DNA from: Desulfobacillus sp041396245
GTDB taxonomy: Bacteria > Pseudomonadota > Gammaproteobacteria > Burkholderiales > Rhodocyclaceae
Length of the DNA stretch: 64,000 nt
Assembly (NCBI GenBank): GCA_041396245.1
Contig: JAWKYW010000001.1
Location: 124,001 to 188,000, forward strand
Direction: 5' to 3'
Positions 36,674 to 44,625 of the stretch are shown in pieces. The position numbers and the translations under genes are program-made. Below the pieces are notes generated by a model that searched no databases, was not told where the DNA came from, and worked only from the letters and a program-made list of their open reading frames with translations. The stretch's first letter is position 1, and each line of letters begins with the position of its first letter.

Positions 36674-38862
36674 GCGACCGTTCCGGCCGGCTCAAGCTGG
36701 CCCTGGTCCTGGCAGGCATTTATTTTCTGCTGGCGCTGCTGTTTTGTGCGCTCGGCGCCGTGCTGTGGGCGGACATGAAGGCCGAGGAGCGCCAGGCGCT
36801 GCTGGCCGTCCTGCTGCCGCGGCTGGAGCTGTCGATCCTGATCATCCTGATGGCATGGGCGGTGCTCGGCATGATCGTGCACGCGATCTACCGCGCCTAT
36901 GTGCTGGCGCCGCTGGCGCTGCGCGAGCAGGCGCTGGTGATGGTCAACGCCAATCCCGGCCTGCGTCTGGAGGAACTGGGGGCGCCGGAAATCAGGACCC
37001 TGGCGCAGGTGGTGAATGCCCTGGCCGAGCAGCGCGAAGCCCTCCAGCGCGACGTCGAGGAAAAGATACGCGAAGGCCGTTCCTCCGTCGAGGAGGAGAA
37101 GAACCGGCTGGCGGCCCTCATGTCCGAGCTGACCCAGAGCGTCGTGGTGTGCAACCTCGACGGGCGCATCCTGCTTTACAACGCCCGCGCCCGGCTGCAG
37201 TTCGAGGCGCCGGGCGAGCAAAGTCAGCCTGCCCGGGACGGCGTCCTGATCGGCCTGGGCCGCTCGATCTTCGCCATCCTCGAACGCAGCCTGATCTCGC
37301 ATGCGCTGGACGGCATCCGCCAGCGCCTGGTGCGCGGCGGCCGGCAGCCGACGGCCAATTTCGTCACGAACGGTCCCGCCGGCCAGCTGATCCGCGTGCA
37401 GATGGCGCCGGTGCTGGGCGCCGCGCGCGGCGGGGCGGGCGTGGCGGAGGCGGTACCCGGCCTCGCCGGCTACATCCTGATGCTGGACGACATCACGCAC
37501 AGCTTCGAGATGGAAACGCAGCGCGATGCGCTGCTGCAGTCGCTCACCGAGGGCAGCCGCGCCTCGCTCGGCAACATACGCGCCGCCGTCGAGAACCTGC
37601 TCGGCTATCCCGACATGGAGGTCGCCCAGCGCGACCGCTTCATCGGCATCATCCGCGACGAGGTGGCGGCCATGGGCCAGCGGCTCGACCGCACGGCGAC
37701 GGAATTCTCCGACGCGCTCAAGACGCGCTGGCCGCTCGAGGACATGCTGGGCGAGGACTTCGTCCACGCGGCCCGGCAACGCATCGAGCAGAAGCTGGCC
37801 CTGCCCGCCAAGATCGAGCACATTGCCGAGGGCTTGTGGATCCAGGTGGACAGTTTTTCGCTCCTGCAGGCCGTGACCTACCTGGTTTCCCGCCTGCGCG
37901 ACGAATACGGCATCCGGGAAATCCGCCTTCGCCTGGCGCCGGACGGCCGCCTGGCGCACCTCGATCTGGTCTGGAGCGGTGCCGTGATGAGCAGCCAGAC
38001 CCTGTTGTCGTGGGAGATCGATCCGATGCACGCGGCGGGCGAGGCGAGCCCGCTGAGCCTGCGCGAGGTGATCGAGCGCCACGGCGGCGAAATCTGGTTC
38101 GAGCGCGAGAAAGCTTCTCACCGCGCCTTCATCCGCATGCTGATCCCTTCGGCCCTGCCGCAGGACAGCGTCGAACCGGCGGCGCTGCTGCACGCGGGAA
38201 GCCGGCCCGAGTACTACGACTTCGACCTGTTCCGCCAGACCGAGGAAAGCCGCGCCCTCGACGACCGCTTGCTGACGGAACTCAGCTACACCGTCTTCGA
38301 CACCGAAACGACGGGACTCGAACCCTCCGCCGGCGACGAGATCATCCAGATCGGCGCGACCCGCATCGTGAACGGCCGCCTGCTGCGGGGCGAGCGCATC
38401 GACCAGATCATCGATCCGCGCCGCCCGCTGCGGCCCGAAGGCATTCCCATCCACGGCATCACCGAGGAGATGGTGGCCGGCCAGCCGACCATCGAGCAGG
38501 TGCTGCCGACCTTTCATGCCTTCAGCGAGGACACCGTGCTGGTGGCGCACAACGCCGCCTTCGACATGCGCTTCCTGCAGTTGAAGGAGGCGGCGACCGG
38601 CATCTGCTTCCGCCAGCCGGTGCTCGATACGCTGCTGCTCTCCGCCGTGATCCATCCCAACCAGGCGTCGCACAAGCTGGAGGCGATCTGCGCCCGGCTC
38701 GGCATCGATGTCATCGGCCGCCACACCGCCCTCGGCGACGCCATCGTCACCGGGGAGGTTTTCCTCAGGATGATTCCCCTCCTGGCGGAGATGGGCATTC
38801 GCACCCTGCGCGAGGCGCGCGAGGCCTCCGAACGCACCTACGCCGCCAGGGTCAAGTACTGA
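36670..38862 (+). CDS. Membrane kinase-like protein fused to a DEDDh 3'-5' exonuclease
   Basis: 730 residues. Two membrane segments near residues 10-35 and 55-75, a coiled-coil/HAMP-like linker, a PAS-like region (SELTQSVVVCNLDGRILLYN), then a HisKA-like segment in which the usual H-E-L-R/P is replaced (TEGSRASLGNIRAAVENL), so no phosphoacceptor His. The C-terminal 190 residues are a DnaQ-type exonuclease with Exo I FDTETTGL, Exo II LVAHNAAFDMRF and Exo III GRHTALGDA, all catalytic residues present. Its function is unknown; the context ties it to the symporter-kinase/receiver pair. Contains copy 6 of the bipartite motif. Confidence 0.9.
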   Translation: MSDRSGRLKLALVLAGIYFLLALLFCALGAVLWADMKAEERQALLAVLLPRLELSILIILMAWAVLGMIVHAIYRAYVLAPLALREQALVMVNANPGLRLEELGAPEIRTLAQVVNALAEQREALQRDVEEKIREGRSSVEEEKNRLAALMSELTQSVVVCNLDGRILLYNARARLQFEAPGEQSQPARDGVLIGLGRSIFAILERSLISHALDGIRQRLVRGGRQPTANFVTNGPAGQLIRVQMAPVLGAARGGAGVAEAVPGLAGYILMLDDITHSFEMETQRDALLQSLTEGSRASLGNIRAAVENLLGYPDMEVAQRDRFIGIIRDEVAAMGQRLDRTATEFSDALKTRWPLEDMLGEDFVHAARQRIEQKLALPAKIEHIAEGLWIQVDSFSLLQAVTYLVSRLRDEYGIREIRLRLAPDGRLAHLDLVWSGAVMSSQTLLSWEIDPMHAAGEASPLSLREVIERHGGEIWFEREKASHRAFIRMLIPSALPQDSVEPAALLHAGSRPEYYDFDLFRQTEESRALDDRLLTELSYTVFDTETTGLEPSAGDEIIQIGATRIVNGRLLRGERIDQIIDPRRPLRPEGIPIHGITEEMVAGQPTIEQVLPTFHAFSEDTVLVAHNAAFDMRFLQLKEAATGICFRQPVLDTLLLSAVIHPNQASHKLEAICARLGIDVIGRHTALGDAIVTGEVFLRMIPLLAEMGIRTLREAREASERTYAARVKY
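37220..37243 (+). repeat. Bipartite motif AAAGTCAG-N10-ACGGCG, copy 6
   Basis: Exact halves, spacer CCTGCCCGGG, in the kinase/exonuclease fusion gene, encoding EQSQPARDGV. Confidence 0.8.
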
Positions 38863-38876
38863 ACGGACGAACGAAC

Positions 38877-40331
38877 ATGGACGAAACCTCCCGCCAGCTG
38901 CCCAAGAACGATTTTCAGGCGATGTACAGCCCGCTCGGCAGCCTCATCCGGCGCCAGCCGGTGACCGTGCCGCTGGATGCCACGGTGCGCCAGGCCATCG
39001 CGGTAATGGACGAGAAACGCATCGGCTCCATCATCGTCGCCGACGGCGGCGGACGACTGCCGCTGGGCATTTTCACCCTGCGCGACCTGCTGCACCGGGT
39101 GGCGCTGCCCGGCTGCACGCTCGACCTGCCGATCGCCGCGGTCATGACGGCGGGGGTGATTACCGTCAAGCCGCAGACCACGGCCTACCAGGCCGCCCTC
39201 ATCATGGGGCGGCGCGGCCTGCGCCACCTGCTGGTGGTCGACGACGCGGGCGGCCTGCTCGGCATCGTCTCCCAGAACGACCTGTTCGCCCTGCAGCGCA
39301 CGGGCGTGAACGACGTCACCGGCAGCATCCGCGAGGCGCGGGACCTGGCCGCGCTGCAGGCCTGCGCGCGGGACATCCGCGCCATGGCCGACACCATGCT
39401 GCGGCAGGGCGTCGCCGCCGACCAGCTCACCCACCTCATCTCGACCCTGAACGACCTGCTCACCCTGCGCATCATCGAGCTGACGCACGACGAGTTCGAC
39501 CTGCCGCAGGTGAAGTGGTGCTGGATCGCCCTCGGCTCGGAGGGGCGCTACGAGCAGACGCTGTCCACCGACCAGGACAACGGAATCATCTTCGAGGCCG
39601 GCGGCCAGGCGCCGCAGCCGCTGCGCGAGAGCCTGCTGCCCTTCGCCGACGCGGTCAACCGCAAGCTGGACGCCTGCGGCTTTCCGCTCTGCAAGGGCGG
39701 CATCATGGCCGGCAACCCCGAGTGGTGCCTGTCGCTGGAGGAGTGGCAGGGGAAGTTTTCGCACTGGATCAAGACGCCGGAACCCAAGGCCTTGCTCAAC
39801 GCCTCGATCTTCTTCGACTTCCGCCCGCTCTACGGCGACGAGGAGTTGTCTCACGCGCTGCGCAGCTGGCTGCTCGGCGTCAGCGGCAAGGCCAACCTTT
39901 TCCTGCGCCTGATGACCGAGAACGCGCTGCAGTGCGCGCCGCCGCTGGGGATGATCCGCGACTTCGTCTACGACGACAACAAGGATTTTCCGCGCACCAT
40001 CGACCTGAAGATGTACGGCTCGCGTCCGTTCGTCGACGCCGCCCGCATCTTTGCCCTGGCCAACAACGTGACGGCCACCGGCACGGCGCAGCGCCTGCGC
40101 GGCGCGGCAGAAGCCATCCACATGGGCGCCGACGTCGAGGCGATGATCGACGGCTTCTATTTCATCCAGATGCTGCGCCTGCGCCACCAGAAGGATCTGG
40201 GCGGCGCAACGGGCGGGGCCAACCGGGTCGACCCGGAAGACCTGAACGAGCTCGACCGCCACATCCTCAAGGAAGCCTTCAAGCAGGCGCGCAACCTGCA
40301 GGACAAGCTGCGGCTGGATTACCGGCTGTAG
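38877..40331 (+). CDS. CBS-pair / DUF294 putative nucleotidyltransferase
   Basis: 484 residues. Two CBS domains (about 20-140; PVTVPLDATVRQAIAVMDEK and GVITVKPQTTAYQAALIMGR) precede a DUF294-type nucleotidyltransferase related to GlnD (WCWIALGSEGRYEQTLSTDQ, with the D-x-D-type motif in TDQDNGII) and a helical C-terminal substrate-binding domain. CBS pairs bind adenine nucleotides, so it may modify a target according to energy state. It closes the acs-linked signalling block, 14 bases after the exonuclease fusion gene. Confidence 0.9.
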   Translation: MDETSRQLPKNDFQAMYSPLGSLIRRQPVTVPLDATVRQAIAVMDEKRIGSIIVADGGGRLPLGIFTLRDLLHRVALPGCTLDLPIAAVMTAGVITVKPQTTAYQAALIMGRRGLRHLLVVDDAGGLLGIVSQNDLFALQRTGVNDVTGSIREARDLAALQACARDIRAMADTMLRQGVAADQLTHLISTLNDLLTLRIIELTHDEFDLPQVKWCWIALGSEGRYEQTLSTDQDNGIIFEAGGQAPQPLRESLLPFADAVNRKLDACGFPLCKGGIMAGNPEWCLSLEEWQGKFSHWIKTPEPKALLNASIFFDFRPLYGDEELSHALRSWLLGVSGKANLFLRLMTENALQCAPPLGMIRDFVYDDNKDFPRTIDLKMYGSRPFVDAARIFALANNVTATGTAQRLRGAAEAIHMGADVEAMIDGFYFIQMLRLRHQKDLGGATGGANRVDPEDLNELDRHILKEAFKQARNLQDKLRLDYRL

Positions 40332-40334
40332 GGA

Positions 40335-40358
40335 AAAGTCAGTCCCGGCGATACGGCG
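40335..40358 (+). repeat. Bipartite motif AAAGTCAG-N10-ACGGCG, copy 7 (intergenic)
   Basis: Exact halves, spacer TCCCGGCGAT. It fills the 33-base gap between two convergent genes and is not constrained by protein coding, which argues that the motif itself is selected or mobile. Confidence 0.85.
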
Positions 40359-40364
40359 CCGGCT

Positions 40365-41180
40365 TCAGAAACTCCCGCCGGTCGCCGCGAAGAGCCGGTC
40401 GCGCAGCTGGATCAGGCGCGGGCCGAGCTCCTCATAGATGCGGCTGCGTGTCATCTCGAAGGGCGGGCCGGCGCAGGTGAGGGCGAGGACCTTCGACTGG
40501 TCGCGCGAGACCAGCGGCACGGCGACGGAGTACACGTCCTTGTTCCATTCGCCGAGCGAGACGCAGAAGCCGTTCTTCTGGTATTCGCGCACCGCCTTCT
40601 CGAAGCTGGCGCGAAAGCCTTCCCAGTCCTCCTTGCGGGCGGTCTTGCGGTGTTCCGCCAGCATGGCCGTGCGCGCCGCCTCGGACAGGCCGCAGTGGTA
40701 GGCACGGCCCAGCGCCGTCATGCCGTAGGGCACGCGGGCGCCGACCTCCAGGCGCATCTGGAAGGTCGGGTTGCCCTGGCAGACCTCCAGGAAAACCATG
40801 TAGGGGTTGTCGCGCGCCGCCAGGCAGACGGTGGCGCGGGCGTAGTCGGCGAACGCCTGCATCTGCGGCCGGGCGATGGCGCGGATGTCCTGGCTGGCGA
40901 GAAAGGAGTAGCCCAGCGCCAGTACGCCCACCGAAAGGGAGTACTTGCCCGATACCGGCGAGTAGTCGAGATAGCCGAGCTGGGTCAGCGTGTGGGTCAG
41001 GCGGGAGACCGTCGGCTTCGGCAGATGCGCCCGTTGCGCGATCTCGTTGTTGCCCAGGGCCGGGTGGCGCGGGGTGAAGGCGCGCAGGATATCGAGGCCG
41101 CGCGCCAGCGCCGTGACGAACTGGCGGTCCTTGGCCGGGCGGGGCTTCTCGACGGATGGCTTGGGGTCGCTTCGGGCCAT
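40365..41180 (-). CDS. IclR-family transcriptional regulator
   Basis: 271 residues. N-terminal winged helix-turn-helix (NNEIAQRAHLPKPTVSRLTH) and C-terminal ligand-binding domain (MTALGRAYHCGLSEAAR; EYQKNGFCVSLGEWNKDVYS). ATG 41180 is preferred because GGAGG lies seven bases before it. It is the last gene of the SDR-oxidoreductase-IclR operon, two bases after the oxidoreductase stop, and probably controls that operon. A TTCGC-ATA-GCGAA palindrome upstream of the SDR gene (43070-43082) is a candidate operator. Confidence 0.93.
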   Translation of the reverse strand: MARSDPKPSVEKPRPAKDRQFVTALARGLDILRAFTPRHPALGNNEIAQRAHLPKPTVSRLTHTLTQLGYLDYSPVSGKYSLSVGVLALGYSFLASQDIRAIARPQMQAFADYARATVCLAARDNPYMVFLEVCQGNPTFQMRLEVGARVPYGMTALGRAYHCGLSEAARTAMLAEHRKTARKEDWEGFRASFEKAVREYQKNGFCVSLGEWNKDVYSVAVPLVSRDQSKVLALTCAGPPFEMTRSRIYEELGPRLIQLRDRLFAATGGSF

Positions 41181-41182
41181 GT

Positions 41183-42163
41183 TCATTCCTCCGGCAGGAC
41201 GACGACCTTGCCCAGCACCCGGCGGTCGAGCAGCCGCCGCATCGCTTCGGGCGTGCGCGCCAGCGGAAACCGTTCGCTGACGACCGGGCTGATTTTCCTT
41301 TCGGCGAACCAGGCCATCAGCTGTTTCATGTTGCGGACGTGGCCGGCCGGGTCGTGGCGCACCGAGTCGCCCCAGTACACGCCGAGCAGCTGACGCTCCT
41401 TCAGCAGCGCCAGGTTGAGCGGAATCTTCGGGATGTCCCCCGCGGCGAAACCGACGACGAGCAGCCGGCCGCGCCAGGCCAGGGCGCGCACGGCCGACTC
41501 GGTGTAGCTGCCGCCGACCGGGTCGTAGACGACATCGACGCCCTTTTCGCCGGTCAGCGCGAGGCTGCGCTGGCGCAGGTCTTCCGTCGTGTACTCGATG
41601 GTCTCGTCGGCGCCGAGCCGGCGGCACAGCGCCAGCTTGTCGGCGCTCGAGGCGGCGGCGATGACGCGCGCGCCCATGGCCTTGCCGATCTCCACGGCTG
41701 CCGCGCCGACGCCGCCGGCGGCCCCCAGCACCAGCAGCGTCTCGCCCGGCTGCAGCCGGGCGCAGTCCTGCAGGGCGTGGAGCGAGGTGCCGTAGGTCAG
41801 CACCAGCGCCGCGCCGCTGGCGAAATCCATGTTCTCCGGCAGCGGCATGATCTTCCCGGCGGCGACGACGCATTCCTCGGCGAAGCCGCCGGTGCCGGGG
41901 AAGCCGATGACGCGGTCGCCGGCCTTCAGGCCCTGCACCCCTTCGCCGACTTCCTTGATGAGGCCCGCCACTTCCGCGCCGGGCGAGAAGGGCAGCGGCG
42001 GCCTGACCTGATAGCGGCCCTGCACCATCAGCGCGTCGGGAAAGTTGAGGGCCGCCGCCTTGACGTCGACCACCACCTGACCGGGGCCGGCCTGGGGCGA
42101 GGGCACGTCCCGCACCGAGAGTTTCTCCGGCGGGCCGTATTCCGGACAGAGCAGGGCTTTCAT
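41183..42163 (-). CDS. NADPH:quinone oxidoreductase-like MDR protein
   Basis: 326 residues, medium-chain dehydrogenase/reductase of the quinone oxidoreductase type (zinc-free). Landmarks: AALNFPDALMVQGRYQ, PFSPGAEVAGLI, VLGAAGGVGAAAVEIG and DVVYDPVGGSYTESA. Uses NADPH to reduce quinones or enoyl compounds. It overlaps the SDR gene by 4 bases and precedes the IclR gene by 2, forming a compact operon; the pathway is not identified. Confidence 0.93.
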   Translation of the reverse strand: MKALLCPEYGPPEKLSVRDVPSPQAGPGQVVVDVKAAALNFPDALMVQGRYQVRPPLPFSPGAEVAGLIKEVGEGVQGLKAGDRVIGFPGTGGFAEECVVAAGKIMPLPENMDFASGAALVLTYGTSLHALQDCARLQPGETLLVLGAAGGVGAAAVEIGKAMGARVIAAASSADKLALCRRLGADETIEYTTEDLRQRSLALTGEKGVDVVYDPVGGSYTESAVRALAWRGRLLVVGFAAGDIPKIPLNLALLKERQLLGVYWGDSVRHDPAGHVRNMKQLMAWFAERKISPVVSERFPLARTPEAMRRLLDRRVLGKVVVLPEE

Positions 42164-43008
42164 GATTTCTCCGGCAGCGGGGTGGGGTTGCGGTCTTCGA
42201 GGATGTCCTCCATCCTCAGGCGCACCGCCTGCTTGATGCGGCCGTGCGGGATGACATAGAAGCGGTCGGCGGCGACGGCCTCGAAGACGGCATTCGCCAT
42301 GTCGTCGGCCGTCAGGCGGCCGGACTTCACGGCCTGGCCCATGCGCTCCTGGTAGGCGGCGGAAGCGGCCGAGGGCGGCGCCGCCGTGCCGAAGCGATCG
42401 GGCCGGTTGCGTTCAGAGGTGTGGATGGCGGTCGGCACCCAGGCCGGGCAGAGCACCGACACGCCGATCCGCGCCTGCTGCGCGCGCAGCTCGTGATACA
42501 GCGTTTCCGACAGGGTGACGACGCCGTGCTTGCTGACGTTGTAGGCGGCCATGGCGGGAGTGGACAGCAGGCCGGCGACGGAGGCGGTGTTCACCACGTG
42601 GCTGCCGCCGTCCTGCGCCAGCATGCGCGGCACGAAGTGGCGGATGGCGTGCACCACGCTCCAGAGATTGACGCCGAGGATCCATTCCCAGTCGGCGGTC
42701 GTCAATTCCCACGCCAGCCGCGTCAGGCCGACGCCGGCGTTGTTGCAGAGCAGGTGCACGCCGCCGAAGCGGCCGAAGGCCGCGTCGGCGAGGGCGGCGA
42801 TGTCCTCCTCGCGGCTGACGTCGACGCGCATCGCGTGGAGGGCATCGGCCGCGACCGGCAAGGCTTTCACCGCCTCGGCCAGCTTGGCTTCGTCGATGTC
42901 GGCCAGCACCAGACGCATGCCCTCGCGCGCCGCCCGCTGCGCCAGGGCCAGGCCGATGCCGCTGGCCGCACCGGTGATGACTGCCGTCCTGTCCCTCAGT
43001 TCGCGCAT
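42160..43008 (-). CDS. Short-chain dehydrogenase/reductase
   Basis: 282 residues. Classical SDR: cofactor motif TGAASGIGLALAQRA, NNAGVGLTRLAW, catalytic Ser in NTASVAGLLSTPA and YxxxK in AAYNVSKHGVVTL. A long C-terminal region (ERMGQAVKSGRLTADDMANA) resembles SDRs acting on acyl or aromatic alcohols. First gene of the SDR-oxidoreductase-IclR operon; the start at 43008 is preferred to an in-frame ATG 36 bases upstream by family length. Confidence 0.93.
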   Translation of the reverse strand: MRELRDRTAVITGAASGIGLALAQRAAREGMRLVLADIDEAKLAEAVKALPVAADALHAMRVDVSREEDIAALADAAFGRFGGVHLLCNNAGVGLTRLAWELTTADWEWILGVNLWSVVHAIRHFVPRMLAQDGGSHVVNTASVAGLLSTPAMAAYNVSKHGVVTLSETLYHELRAQQARIGVSVLCPAWVPTAIHTSERNRPDRFGTAAPPSAASAAYQERMGQAVKSGRLTADDMANAVFEAVAADRFYVIPHGRIKQAVRLRMEDILEDRNPTPLPEKS

Positions 43009-43069
43009 AATCGTGTTCCAATGGAATTGCCGGCACGATATCATGAAGGCCGACAAAACGAAATAATCG

Positions 43070-43082
43070 TTCGCATAGCGAA
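43070..43082. promoter_or_regulatory. Candidate IclR operator upstream of SDR operon
   Basis: Perfect palindrome TTCGC-ATA-GCGAA in an AT-richer patch 62 bases upstream of the SDR start codon. The operon ends with an IclR regulator gene, making this a plausible autoregulatory site. Confidence 0.45.
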
Positions 43083-43170
43083 ATGCATGGCGAAATGAAG
43101 GGGCGGTAGCGGGGTGAGGCGGATGGCACAAGCGGATGGACGCGTCGGCACGAGGAAAGGGGAACCGGGC

Positions 43171-43452
43171 ATGCCCGATTGCGTCGCCTGCGGCGGCTGC
43201 TGCGCCTGGTCCGAAACCTGGCCGGTGCTGATGGGGCCGCGCGACGGCGAAGGCATCCCCGAAGACCTGATCGATGCCGACCACGGTCGCATGCAATCCT
43301 GGGGCCATCGCTGCGCCGCGCTGGAAGGCGAACTCGGCGTGCAGGTGGCTTGCAGCGTCTATGCCAACCGTCCGCTCGTCTGCCGCGAATTCCAGGCGGG
43401 ATCGGCGGACTGCCTGATGGTGCGGCGCAAGTTCGGCTTCGGGAACGTCTGA
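43171..43452 (+). CDS. YkgJ-family cysteine-cluster protein
   Basis: 93 residues from ATG 43171 (GAGGAAAGG upstream); a longer frame from 43114 is possible. Cysteine motif CVACGGCCAWSE at the N terminus, with further Cys in GHRCAAL, VACSVY, PLVCREF and ADCLMV. The YkgJ group (UPF0153) is thought to bind zinc or an Fe-S cluster; its role is unknown. One base separates it from the next gene, so they are cotranscribed. Confidence 0.88.
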   Translation: MPDCVACGGCCAWSETWPVLMGPRDGEGIPEDLIDADHGRMQSWGHRCAALEGELGVQVACSVYANRPLVCREFQAGSADCLMVRRKFGFGNV

Positions 43453-43453
43453 G

Positions 43454-44140
43454 ATGGGCGCCTGGTACCTCTACCTGATCGAATGCCGGGACGGCAGCAT
43501 CTACACCGGCATCACCGTCGATGTCGCCGCGCGCTATGCCGCTCACGCCGCCGGCAAGGGCGCGCGCTACACCCGTTCCCATCCGCCGAAGCGCCTGCTG
43601 GCGAGCGTCGAATATCCCGACCGCTCGGCGGCGCTGAAGGCCGAGTACGAAGTCAAACTGCTTTCCGCCGACGCCAAGCGCGCCTACGCCGACAGCCTGG
43701 CACCCGTCGAACGCGCGCCCGGCAGCATGTTGAGGATTTCGGACAGGGTGTCCGTCCCGCTCGGCGAGGTCGAGCTGAACGCCATCCGCGCCCAGGGGGC
43801 GGGCGGCCAGAACGTCAACAAGGTCTCCAGCGCCATCCACCTGCGCTTCGATGTCGGCGCCTCGTCGCTGCCCGAGTTCTACAAGGCGCGTCTGCTCAAG
43901 CTGAGCGACCAGCGCATCAGCCGCGAGGGCGTGGTCGTCATCAAGGCGCAGCAGTCCCGCAGCCAGGAGAAAAACCGGGTAGAGGCGCTGAAGCGGCTGC
44001 AGGAACTGATTGCCGGCGTCGCCGCAACGCCCCGGCCGCGCAAGCCGACCCGGCCGACGCGCAGCGCGCAGAAGAAACGCCTCGACAGCAAGACCCGGCG
44101 CGGCGCGGTCAAGGCCCTGCGCGGCAAGGTCAGCGAATAA
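43454..44140 (+). CDS. Fusion of GIY-YIG nuclease domain and ArfB-type peptidyl-tRNA hydrolase
   Basis: 228 residues. Residues 1-85 are a YhbQ-like GIY-YIG domain (WYLYLIECRDGSIYTGIT, KGARYTRSHPPKRLLA). Residues 92-228 are ArfB/YaeJ: MLRISDRVSVPLGEVELNAI, the catalytic GGQ in RAQGAGGQNVNKVSSAIHLR, and the basic C-terminal tail (RPRKPTRPTRSAQKKRLDSK) that enters the empty mRNA channel of stalled ribosomes. In E. coli the two are separate proteins. An internal ATG at 43727 begins exactly at the ArfB part but has no clear Shine-Dalgarno, so a separate ArfB product is possible but unproven. Confidence 0.92.
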   Translation: MGAWYLYLIECRDGSIYTGITVDVAARYAAHAAGKGARYTRSHPPKRLLASVEYPDRSAALKAEYEVKLLSADAKRAYADSLAPVERAPGSMLRISDRVSVPLGEVELNAIRAQGAGGQNVNKVSSAIHLRFDVGASSLPEFYKARLLKLSDQRISREGVVVIKAQQSRSQEKNRVEALKRLQELIAGVAATPRPRKPTRPTRSAQKKRLDSKTRRGAVKALRGKVSE

Positions 44141-44156
44141 CCAGGGGAGGGAGCCG

Positions 44157-44591
44157 ATGGACATGCGGGTGAATGTGGTCGTGGCCGATGCGGAGGAGGC
44201 CGGGGCGATCATCGAATCGGAGAAACCGCTCGAGGAATGGAAGGGCTTCGAAGCGAACGGGCTCGACCAGGCCAAGTTCGCCATGCTCCACGCCCTGCTG
44301 ATCGGCGAGTTGTTCGACGATGCGCTGGCCGAATGCGGGCCGCTCTATTCCGCCACCGACGAGGGACCCTGGCTCATGCTGCTGCCCGGCGATTCCGTGG
44401 CGCGCCTTGCCGCACTCGACGAAGACGCTCTCGACCGGGTCGGCGAGGAACTGGCCGCGACCGGGGAATTCGAGGAGGACGGCTGGTCCGCCGACGAGGT
44501 CAAGGGGTTCGTCACGGCGCTGGCCGACCTGGCCGGCGTGGCCAGGGCGCAAGGCCGGGCGGTGTTCGTCTGGATGGCGCCAGCCGACTGA
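44157..44591 (+). CDS. Hypothetical acidic protein
   Basis: 144 residues, strongly acidic, with a good ribosome-binding site (GGGGAGGGAG). No signal peptide or membrane segment. Contains WKGFEANGLDQAKFAMLHAL, LLPGDSVARLAAL and a C-terminal FVTALADLAGVARAQGRAVF. I do not recognise the family. Cotranscribed with the GIY-YIG/ArfB fusion gene (16-base gap) and the quinone oxidoreductase gene (34-base gap). Confidence 0.75.
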   Translation: MDMRVNVVVADAEEAGAIIESEKPLEEWKGFEANGLDQAKFAMLHALLIGELFDDALAECGPLYSATDEGPWLMLLPGDSVARLAALDEDALDRVGEELAATGEFEEDGWSADEVKGFVTALADLAGVARAQGRAVFVWMAPAD

Positions 44592-44625
44592 GCACATCGC
44601 CACCAGGCGGGGAAGGGATACCGTA

